Of a stretch of DNA of 64,000 nt, positions 36,101 to 48,100 are shown piece after piece. This DNA comes from Ashinkailepas kermadecensis. Lineage: Eukaryota > Arthropoda > Thecostraca > Neolepadidae. The stretch's first letter is position 1. Every line of letters starts with the position of its first letter. The position numbers and the translations under genes are program-made. The notes beneath the pieces were generated by a model. The model saw only the letters and a list, made by a program, of their open reading frames with translations. It was not told the DNA's origin and searched no databases. Location of the stretch: the NCBI GenBank assembly GCA_034440615.1, contig JAOTOM010005182.1, positions 1,170,001 to 1,234,000 on the forward strand, in the 5' to 3' direction.

Positions 36101-39100
36101 GTGGCGATGTGCCAGTTGTGACACGCGACCGACTCTGTTTCAGGCATCAACAAGAGTTCGGTGGACCTGGTGGCGCCCGATGAGCACACGTGTGATATGT
36201 GGGTGCGCGGACTGCAGCACCTGGTGGCCGTGGTGCGCAGTCTCGAGCAGGAGAAGAACTACGACCGGTGAGTCCGGCCGCCGCATGTCGGGCATAGGTC
36301 TGACTACGAGAGGAGACTGTTCAGATCCAGGGAGTCCGGCTGCCGTATCTGGCATAGGTCTGGCTACGAGAGGAGACTGTTCAGATCCATGGAGCTAGAC
36401 CGCGGTATGTCGGTCATTCGCCTCACTACGAGAGGAGACTTCAGATCCAGGGAGCCAAACCTCCGTATGTCGGGCATAGGTCTAACTATGAGAGGAGATG
36501 TCGTGTTCAGGGCCAGGGGACCAGACAACAACTGCGAGACCGGGGACAGACACAGACTTACAGACAGACAGACAGACAGACAGACAGTGACGCAGACGCA
36601 GATGAAGACAGATGGACAGAGTGGGTAGGAGGCCTTTGATGAGGAACTGCATAGATGTTCTTCGGTTTAGCAGAGGAGCAGTGCAGTCCAAGCTTGGGCA
36701 AAATATAAGACAACCGTATCCAATGATGTTGCTTGTGTCCGCAAATATTAAGACTTTGGTGAAGGGTAGGATTGGCGACTGTTATACGGTGGGGTCGGCA
36801 TGCTGGCAGTCAGGGCTGAGTTTGATACTGTAGCCGACTCGTGGTACTGAGATTGATATTAAGGTCTGAACTGGCAGCCGAAGTATATGGCCATTACCTG
36901 TAATTATAACCTTTAACCGATGACCTGTAATTTTGAATCAAGTCTTGACGGCTATCTATAGCCTTGACCGGGACGTAGTATGCCTCTGGCCGGTACCAAT
37001 AGCCTTGGTTGGTGTATGCAACTGTGGTTGAAATCGATGCTGATGCTTAGATTGAGACTAGCGCTGAAACTCTGGTTCAGAGCCCGATTGAATCTGAAAC
37101 TGAATATGGGGCTGTCTAGTCATCCCGCGAGGGTCATACTGAACGTGTTGTACTTCCTTTCAGGCGAATCTCGCTTGTAGTACATGACTTCGGTGAAAAA
37201 TTGCCCTGTGCACTTAGTGGCGTGACGTAGTGACGTTGAGGACATTTTAGTGTATCATACTTGAATATACGTATACGTAATATACGTAGTGACGTTGAGG
37301 ACATTTTAGTGTATCATACATACTTCACTTGAATGCCTGGATGCAATTATTGTGTTTGGTGTGAAATGCCACTAAGAGACGTAGTTGTGCCGAAAAACGC
37401 TTCAAAACACCTTCAAATCTGAAGAGACGGCGAAAATATCAGCTCTCGCTTGTGATATGCCCAACAAGGCTTCTTACAAGCTATTATCAGCGAGGCCGTA
37501 GACCAAGTCCGTTTCTTTCCTGGCAGACCGAAACAACCGAATTAACTGGCAGACCGAAATAACCATGTAACCAAATCCCATTATAGTTGTGTGGTCGTTT
37601 TACACAAGCGTGGCATTCCACAAACGTAGCTGGATGCACAAAAGGGTCATTTTCAGGCAGGTTTAAGGGTTTTCGTCGTAGCACTACAACTAGATCAGCT
37701 ATTTGAGAAAAACCAACACATATTTCGTAAGATTGCCACGTTACGGTATTCCGTATTTAAGCTGTAAATTTTCCGAAGTTGACTATTGGAAGTCTTCCCT
37801 TAATTGGACATGATTGTGATAAATGTATGGGAATGCAGTGAAAATTGCCGAATGTTTCGGTTTTGCCACTGTACGGTGTATACATTTTGTGAACACTGCT
37901 TGTGATATTTCGGAGGTAATTCGCATTCCGTAACAGTTGGCAAAACCACCTTGTCGTGCCAAAATATCTGATTGAACTCTGTATTTCCCCCTAGATGCCA
38001 TAAATAGACATTTAAACGTTTGCGTGTGATGCAGCCTACTGCCGTACTGTTGCTAAACATGTATTCGCCTATAACACAAAGTTGCCGTACAAAGCCCCTA
38101 TCAATGACGTTTTGCATGAATAGTGAAGTGAATGGGAATGAATGGGATTCCCATTCATTCTCACAAGTGAATGGGAAGGAAGTCATTAGTGCACGCACAT
38201 GTACAGGCAATTTTAGTGGTTCAATAGAACGATTTCATAAGTGGTGTTCCAACACAAACGAACATTAAATGAGCAGCTCCCCCATCGGTTGTGCAGTAGG
38301 CCCCGTGCTTTCTGCTCCCACCAAGATGAGCAGCTCCCCCGCCACCAGTCGTGCAGTGGGCCCAGTTCGTTCTGCTCCCACCAAGATGAGCAGCTCCCCC
38401 GCCACCAGCCGTGCAGTGGGCCCAGTTCGTTCTGCTCGGGCCAGGGGTCCTAATGCTATGACATGTTGTATAGCAGCAAGATATCCCGCTCTCCCTGCAG
38501 CCAACCCGGGCCAAATCCCAATGGCAGCTGCTTCACCAGCCCTAGTGTAGTAGACATATTTGCACTTATTGGGTCATGCAAATACGTAGTTTTTTTTTGG
38601 CAAGCCATGAAACATTTATAATACTTCCTTGAAATAAGTGCGTATTATCATGTTTTGCAACAGGCTCCCTGTGATATCTGACACTTACCCGAACCGCTGT
38701 TTTGCAGCATCTTGTAATTTGAGGTGGAAGTTATCAACATTTCCTTTATTACCCAGGTGGCTAATTGTCTTTAGATGTCTGATCGTTTGCTGTCACACTT
38801 CAGCTGTTCGGCTAACCCCTGTCTACTTCAGGTGTCCGACTGATACCTGTCCATTTTCGGCTGTCTATCTGACCCCTGTCCACCTAAGCTGTATAGCTGA
38901 CCTCTGTCCGCCTCAGCTGTTCGACTGCCTCCTGCCCATCTCAAGTGTCAGACTGATTCCTGTCCAACTCAAACGTCCTGCTGATCCTTGTCTGCTTCAG
39001 ATGCCCGACTGACTCCTGTCTGCCTCAGGTATCTGACCTTCCCCTGTCTGCCTTAGGCATCTGACCTGCCTCTGTCTGCGTCAGGCATCTAACCTGCCCC

Positions 39101-42100
39101 TATCCGCCTCAGGTGGCTGAAGCGGCAATTCCAGTCGGCCGATCACGACCACAACGGCGTGCTTACCTTCGATGAGTGTCTTCACCTGCTCAAACAGCTC
39201 AACATACAGCTGGACAAGTACACCGCCAGAAAGCTGTTCGAGGTGATCAGGGACGCGCCCGCAGGCCGTGTCGTGGCTCTGAAAATGTCTGGCTAGAAGG
39301 GACATTCGTGCACCGTCAAACCTAATTCGAGTAGAAGTGGGTGGAGAAGGGCCTAATGTTAACAAGTGGAAACATTAAGAAAGAGGCTATGAAGTGGAGG
39401 CAAGTTTCGCAATGCTGTTATATTTTTGAGCATGCTAAGTCAAAACACATCCTCACGAAGTCAGGTGAATCTAGCGGCTGTTGCCGATACGATCCATGTC
39501 ATCAGTGGCTAGATTGATAGACTGTCCGTATTGCACCGTGGTGAAGTGCTTCACTGGGGCAGATGGTTCTAACGTTGTCATGCGGCACCTATTGACAATA
39601 TGTATACACCCTCTTCGGTAAACGATTTAAGAGTCGCCGCCAAGGCTGCTGCTGCAAATTGCAGACCTGATGTTGCCAAAGACGGAGCTGGTGCTGGGGA
39701 GCGGTGTAATCAGTAGAGAGAACTTCGGTGTTACGGTGTAAGCGACGCTAATGTAGATAATGTTGATGTTGGAGCTTCACAAGTGGTGTGGCAGCTGCAA
39801 AACGTGAAATACTACGCGCTTCACCCATGTCTGTCATCAGTGCAATGTGTCCATCATGCGACCGACATTTTGCATTGCAATTTCGGTTTTAAAAAAACGG
39901 CGTTCTTCATTGCGAGCCGCCCACCACTGTCATTTGCCACTCACGCTGCCTGCGACTCCCCCACCACTGTGCCGTTTGTCATAAGCTATGCGACTCGCCC
40001 GCCACTGTGTCGTTTGTCGGTAACGCTGCGACTCGCCTACCACTGTCGTTTGTCATAAGCTCTGCGACTCGCCCGCCACTATGTCGTTTGTCAGTAGCGC
40101 TGCGACTCACCCATCACTACGTCGTTCCGCAGTGAAGCAGACACTCGCCCACCACTACGTCGTTCGGCAGTGACGCAGACACTCGCCCACCACTACGTTG
40201 TTCCGCAGTGACGCAGCCACTCGCCCACTACTACGTCGTTGCTCAGTGACGCAGACACTCACCCACCACTACGTCGTTGCTCGGTGACGCAGACACTCGC
40301 CCACCACTATGTCGTTGCTCGGTGACGCAGACACTCGCCCACCACTATGTCGTTTGTCAGTAGCGCTGCTACTCGCCCACCACTATGTCGTTGCTCGGTG
40401 ACGCAGACACTCGCCCACCACTATGACGTTGCTCGGTGACGCAGACACTCGCCCACCACTATGTCGTTTGTGAGCAGACCGCCCACCACTATGCGTTGCT
40501 CGGTGTAGACACTCCGCTGGCACTCGCCCACCACTATGTCGTTGCTCGGTGACGCAGACACTCGCCCACCACTATGTCGTTGCTCGGTGACGCAGACACT
40601 CGCCCACCACTATGTCGTTGCTCGGTGACGCAGACACTCGCCCACCACTATGTCGTTTGTCAGTAGCGCTGCTACTCGCCCACCACTATGTCGTTGCTCG
40701 GTGACGCAGACACTCGCCCACCACTATGTCGTTTGTCAGTAGCGCTGCTACTCGCCCACCACTATGACGTTGCTCGGTGACGCAGACACTCGCCCACCAC
40801 TATGTCGTTGCTCGGTGACGCAGACACTCGCCCACCACTATGTCGTTGCTCGGTGACGCAGACACTCGCCCACCACTGTGTCGTTGCTCGGTGACGCTGA
40901 GACCCGCCATTTAACAGGCGGCCGACACCGACAAGCACACCAGGGGTGACGAGCCGGCTCTGGACGAGTCAGAGTTCGTGGTGTTCTACCACAGTCTGCT
41001 GCATCGGCCCGACCTGGAGGTAATCTTCAACAGGTGGGCACTGTGTGCTTGGCTCCTCCGAGGCTCGGTGCCTCTGGGGATCCGACAGCAACGGCCGCTG
41101 TCGCTATGCAGCCAGCCGCCAAACTGACCAGCTTGATGACCAGCCAATCCATCACTCCCAACAACAATCGCCACTACATCGATGCACATATGCGCATGGT
41201 TCCTTTCCTCGAAGTGTGTCAGAGCCTGAGAGACCTTTCAGACGTCGGAGTGCCTGTTATAGTAGGAGGCGTGCAGGGTTTGCATGGCAGTACGCTTGGT
41301 GGGTCCTCCGTGCCAAGAGCGTAGCACTGTTCAGCGAGAAAACTGTACATGCGTTTCTCAGGAACACGTCATGACGGTGTTGTTGCGAATGAAAAGAGAT
41401 AAGCCGGAACAATGTTTTCCATATTCACTTCGCTGCACAGAAATGGTGCCGGTGGCAACGCCCCAAAACAAGTATTGTTTGGTGTCACGTCCAACAACAG
41501 AGTGAGGGCGGTCACACCCTCTGCCAACTCACGCATGGTTTCCACATCACACGTATCTGATGCATGGAATGCATGGAATATTGCCTGTACAGAAACATTT
41601 GCGGGTCTACTCCCGAACTCTCCGATGTCTAGCGGTAGTCAGCTAACTATTGCTTGCAGATCCCGCTTCCAGATGCGCCAACTGCACAGCACTCGCAGAT
41701 GGCGCTAATACAGCTGACCCGCATTCTGAAACATCCTCCACACCGTGCTGGATGAAGGAATGTGCCACATTCCTGCGCCAACACAACACGAACCTGAGCA
41801 CTGCATAACCAGACAAAAGACGAGCGCAAACGGAAATAAACCTAACACGACTAAGAAGCCTAATACGACAAACTGAAAGAAACATAAGACGAGCACTAGT
41901 TCAGTTATGTATCCATAGTTGAAAGGATGAGTATGCAATAGCTCCTCGCCATTCTGCAACAAACACGTACGTACTATTTGCACTTCAAGTCGCACAGTAA
42001 CAGTGGGCAATGAACATCAATGCAACAATTTCACAGTACATTAAACAGCGGGATACTGAATTGCCTTACTCCAGCACCTCTAGGTCATGTAGCCTCTGGA

Positions 42101-45100
42101 TAGGCAGTGTGCGTCAAGATGTCAAGATGTACAGTCCCATTACTGCACATGCATACAGACAAACGTACACCTGTCTGGACAAACAAAGCAGAGGACCACA
42201 TAAGTCCACGCCTGTGACCAAAAAGGGCGGCGCCTCACTTGCTCTAATGACCAGCAGAGGCGCTACTGGTGCGTTCAGCGCTGCTGCGTCTTACCTTTGA
42301 CAAGCCAAACGGATCCTTTTCACCATTTTGGCTATCCTTCTGGCTCCGATGATGCAGTGCTCACACCGCAGCGGTGTCGGAAGTGTGTCTATACCAGCGT
42401 GTTTCAACAACTCGTGTTGAAACCTGATAGTGATCTAAGCGAGATGGACCTTCGGAATCAAAATAAAACATTTGTCCCCTGGAGGAAACTCCGTTTTGCA
42501 AGTTTACTACGTACTCGCATAGTCCTTGCATGTCCATGGACAGGAACGGACACAGTAAGATAATCCGATAGTTTTTGTGTTGGGAGTCTTGCCGGTCCTC
42601 AACACCTGACACTCCTTTGGATTCGCCTGGGACCGCGACATTTTGAACAAACAAACCTTGGCTTCAGTAAGCTCCTCGTAACTCAAAATCGCAGACTACG
42701 TCCACTCCGTCCTGTAGTACAAGACTTCGGCCTGCGAATAAATTTAAACGCAAGTCCTACTACACGGATAGCCTTGGTCAATGAGGAAAAACGTTCTTCA
42801 CGAAGTACTGGTTCTAGATGCGACTCAGTGGGAACAGATAATAGCTGACTCATCGATGATGGAGTCCTCTTCTCCCTCCTCCAATAGGACTGCCACTGAA
42901 GGATTATCTGCACTACCCTCACCGGACTCCTGCAACCAGTTAAGTCCTACAAATTAGAAGTTGTTAAGTACCAGTTAAGTCCTACAAACCCTACAGTTAA
43001 GCGCAACCAGTTAAGTCCTACAAACCAGAATTCAGGTCAGCTGAATTATCCTGCCCGGGGCAGTGAGCCCAGAGTGACGGATCTGTCTGACTGAATCTCA
43101 GGTGCACTGTTCCCAACGAACTGCTTCCATCTGGACGAGTCATCTCTGATCAAGCACAGCACCATGGTAAAATCCATCCAGCTCTTATAAGATAAGAAGT
43201 TTTAGGAGGAAGTTGCAAAGCTCTACGCACAAAGCTGAGCAGGCGGGCAGCTAGCAAGCTACCCAACAGTTCCAGCCTGGGCCAGCTGACACGCTTCGGG
43301 TGGGTGGGGGGCAAATCTGGCACGTGACATCGCTAAGTGAGTCGCCGCAGTGTCATTCCTCAGTGTCTGGAGCAGGTACGCTGCAGCCCGAAAGCTTGCT
43401 TCAGATGCATCACCAAAGGCATCCATTTCGATGAGTGACGCATCCGTCCACCCTGCATCACAGTAGCTGCAGAGCACACGGACCTGTTTCAAACGTTCCA
43501 TCCCATTCAGCCATCTCAAGAACCTGTTCTGAATGTTCTATGGAACGAGTTTATCCCAATCAAGATCCAAACGTTAGATTTGAAAGAGGCGCTTCACAGT
43601 TAAGATGAAGAGTGCTAGCAAGCCCGGAAGATAAAACAGTCTTGCTATGAACCCGAGTATGACTCGCTTCGTCACTGTCACATCGGGAGGAACTTGGACA
43701 CCCTCAAATGCAAGCACATCCTCATTAGGGTCCCACTCCACCCCAACACCTTGTGGCACTCCAGGCCACCTTGACCTGACAGATTATGAGCCTTGTCGAG
43801 TGTCACATGACTGTTCAAATAGTTTTCGTCAGTGTCATGCCAGCCTTGCTCAGCACATATCTGGCTTCAGAAAACAGAGCATACTTTTTCTCCTCATAGT
43901 CGGCTTTAGTAAGGAGATCTTCCACAAACATGTTCTCTTCTAGTAACGTTCTCAGATGGTGACGTATGGGTGACGCAGCCAGCACAAATTGGCTGCTTTT
44001 GACGCCAAACGTCACATGGGTGCTGTTTAGCCAACGTAGTCGATACGCCCCTAAACCCAAATAACCAGCCAATGCCAAACGTCACACCCTTGAACTTCAT
44101 AGTTCTCACCCGACCGTGGTGGTGTCACAATCATCTGTGTACATCTTGATCCTGAGCACGAAGCTGGATCATCAGGAACGCCTTCCGAATAGCAGCAGAC
44201 ACAGCGAACCTCCGGCGTCTAAAGCGAAGTAACACCTGACTGGGATCAGGAAGTAGAGATGGACCAGTCTCTAAACAATCATTGAGACTGACCAGACTAC
44301 GGCTCCGAGCAGTCGCGCCAAAGACAGGTCGCACGTGTATCGTTGAGCTGGACTCGCGCGCCACTGGCCTGTGGGGACATGGAGCACCGGACCGTCACTG
44401 TTCACTTCACTCTCTGGCACCTCTGAGATGATAACAGCCTCCTCAGGTTCCTCCAGGACTCTTATACTCAGACTTCAATTTGGGGTCTTTCTCAAGCTTC
44501 CTATTCGGAGTATCCAACACAATTTCTGCAACTTTCTGCTTCCAAGGAAGCTCCACTTCATATATGCCAACCTTGAAGCAGACAGAAGACTCAAAGTTTT
44601 TCAGCACATAATTGGTCTCCAACTCATCATCCTCGGGATTAATATCCACAGCATCCAGATCCAAGAATTGTCCGAGCCTGGATAGTGTACATCAGCCATT
44701 ACCAACAACTCATGACTGACGCTACTTTCTCTGAGTGAAGTCCAGATGGGCCTGAAAAAGATACACCCAAGCACAGTCTGCTAGGCCGCAGGGACATCAT
44801 CATAGCGCAGGCAGCCAGTGCCCATCAGCTGTCAGTAGTTGCCCAACCCAAGCAAAATGTCGATGGTCAACGACTTTCCATCCTTTGTATGGTCAGCCAG
44901 CTCTAGGTTCCCAAAGAAAGCCAACAGACTTGTTGGAAGGAAGGGCGGGTCAGTGGAGAGCAGATAACAGACACCTCAGCAGCCTCAACATCTACAGCAA
45001 TAGGCTCAGACACACAAGCGCCACACATTTCAGGACGATAAATGCTTCTTAGGCTTTCTCCACTTTCACTCCCATCAAACGCAGAGTAGCTGATCTTCAT

Positions 45101-48100
45101 AGACTCCACCCACTCTTGCGCACACTTTCGCACCAGTGATGAGGACATGTAAGATCTGTTCGAGCCAGTATCGAACAGCACTGTTCCCCTAACATCACCT
45201 CTCGAACCTTTCACCATAACATTGGCAGCAGGCAAAGCAATGCTCTGACAATCTACTCGTGATGTACAAGACAAGTTAACGTAGGACACATTTCCAGGGC
45301 CTGTTGGTCTGCACTGATCAGCTGACTGATTACTGGGCAGCACTTTACTGCCTGGGCCTTGAGGAAGGTCATCTGCTTTGGAACATGACACCACATGATG
45401 TTTACGTTTGCATGTGTCGCGCCTGGTACTACACGAAAAACATTTGTGTCCACTTTTAAGACGCCTGAAGCACAACCCTGAGTCTTTAATCTTCATTGGG
45501 CGACTGCCTCCAGCCAGCTTCAGCATGTCAGGACACCTCGCTGCAAGATGGTTCTGGCCGCAGAATCCACAGCCATATCTTGACATTGTAGGAAGCGCCG
45601 AAGCGGTCGCTGTCCTCAGTTCAGGCCTTCCCGACTCCGGGTCACGATGTCGCGTTGTCTCAGCGCTGCCTCCAGACACTATGTGAGAGGTCCCAAACAA
45701 GTGGAATGATTGTGATCTCTCTTTGCACTCTATCTCTTCTTTCAGAAATTTGAGAAGCCACTCCAGTTCTGCTTCTCCACCAACACTATCTTGTTTACTA
45801 CTTTTAATGTCTTCAGGGAGTATGGACAGGATCAGTGGCGTTAGCACCGCACTATGCTTCTCACCGCCGACACCCAAGTTATCGAGTCTCCGCACATGAA
45901 CTAACAGTTCATCTTGAAGGTGTTGCAGATTCTTGACGTGCACAGACTTGCTGCTATTCTTGGAACTCGGCTGCAACAGGGCTTGAATGTGCGAAAAGGT
46001 AGTCTGCTCTTCCTTTCGGCGAATCTACCTTTCAGAATTTCACATGCAGCCTTGAAATTGTCTTGCTCAGAGCCAAGCTTTCCATACATTTCTTCGCTTC
46101 ACCATGCATATGTGATTTCAAATATGTCAACTTGGTAACGTTGGGTAAGTCAGCTGAATCAATGCTATCTGAGACTTAATTCCAAAATTTGGTCCACTTT
46201 GACGTTATCTATGAATGTCGGTAACTACAGCCTGGGAAGTCGAACAGACTGGTCTCACGACTTACACTCAGAAGCAGCCGCCTCAACACTCTTTAAGCCT
46301 TCGATCAACTGATCTGCTCTTTGTCTCAATGCCGTCGCTTGATCCCTCACCTCCCCAGCATGGCGATCTCTTGTAGGATTCTTCGGGGATTTTATCTCAA
46401 CAATTGCATCTGCTTTATCACAGTCAGCCAAACGCTTGTCAAATTCAAAAGCAAGCGTTTTGTATCTCACTTAGCTGTATATCCTTTCAACTCAAACACT
46501 TTTACAACCAACAGACCGGGTTAGCTACCCTTGGGTCGCCATACGCCTTCGTCTTAGCTTTTCTAACTCTGCCATGACACTGACACGAAATAACCTTATA
46601 CCCTGACCCTGGTTAGTGCAACGGCAAGAGTATTCCCGGGTTTCGGCACCAATATGTTACAGATGAAGAGAGATGAGTCGGAAGAATGTTTCCTCTATTC
46701 ACTTTGCTGCTCACAACGCCCAAAAGCCACGTACCGATCGGTGTCACGTCCTACAACAGAGTGAGAGCGGTCACGCCCTCTGTCACGCAGATAACTGGCA
46801 GCTCGCGCAGCGCTGCCACCTCACTCATGGTGTCTGTGTCTCACACGCTTTATGAATGCATGCAAAATTCCATATATAACAAATATTTGCGGATCGCCTT
46901 CGCGACTCACCGACATCTATGGTGGCCAGCCAACTATTAATTGCAGCACCGCTTTCAGATGCGCCAACCATGCAGCACTCACGGGCGACGCTAATCTAGC
47001 AGACACGAACTATGCAACAGGTGTCTCAAAGCCCATAACCCACCCACCATATAGTGACACTGGAGTGACATGGAGTCACTATACATATTGGACATATTGT
47101 GTCACTATATGACACTATATGTGTCATATAGTGACACATGTAGTGACATGGAGCTGTGGGTTTAATGCGACAATTGGTCCAGAGTTTAGATTTCTCGGCG
47201 GTACTGGGAAATCAATCAGAAAGCGGTATTGGGACTTCGTGTTTTCTCAGTCACCAGGCCACCATGTGTTCCATTGACCGTCGGGTGGGCCACGGCACAG
47301 CTGGCTTAGGTTCTGCCTACGAGCGTCTGCGTCTTCGCAGGTACACCAACAACGAAAAGCTCATGACCACTGAAGAACTGGCGGACTTCCTGAGGGGCGA
47401 ACAGAAGATGAAGGACGTGACCAGTAACTTTTGCCGCGAGGTGATCGAGACGTACGAGCCTTCCGAGTCCAAGCACCAGGGTCTGATGTCCCGCGACGGT
47501 GAGCACATCAGCTGCTCTGGCCGGTGTACCGAATCTCCTTAGGTCGGGTCAGGTGAACGCTGGCTGAGGCACACTGTAGGGACAGGTGTCCTGTTCTGGT
47601 GACTGACCGGTATTGTCCGGACTGGCTGTGCACTGTTCTGGTGACTGACTGCCATTGTCCGAACTGACTGTTCACTGCTCTGGTGACACTGTCATTGTCC
47701 GGACTGACTGTTCACTGTTCACTGTTCTGGTGACTGACTGCCACCGTCCGGACTGGCTGTTCACTGCTCTGATGACTGACTGCCATTGTTCTGGCTAACT
47801 TTTGACCATTCTGACAGCTATGCATACCGGTCCACTGCTGTTTTTTTTTAGTTGCAGCTGAAACAGTACCTATGGTATGGCAGCTCACAGAGCTGCACTC
47901 ATCAGTGTACTCGTTATGCTCTCGTGTCCAGATGAATTTCTTCAATTGTTGATTTTTTGGTTTGCGTGCTGCAGGTTTTCACATGCTGATGTGCTCGAAA
48001 CTGGTGCGCATATTCAATCCGGAACACAGCCTCGTGTACCAGGACATGAAGCAGCCGCTCTCACACTACTATATCGCGTCATCACACAACACGTGAGTGG

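Larger units (their letters stand above)
41713..46633 (-). mobile_element. BEL/Pao-type LTR retrotransposon internal region (gag-pol), decayed
   Basis: Minus strand. Gag (46470-45700) has an N-terminal charged region and [11 protein letters not shown]. An open 357-residue frame at 45976-44903 holds zinc knuckles ([13 protein letters not shown] and [14 protein letters not shown]) and the protease motif [36 protein letters not shown] and [18 protein letters not shown], then [19 protein letters not shown]. The usual YVDD is FVED (in [13 protein letters not shown]). Connection: [13 protein letters not shown] and [13 protein letters not shown]. RNase [16 protein letters not shown], then MSRARFAP. 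The integrase is largely missing or unreadable. The length fits a deleted BEL copy. Confidence 0.88.
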
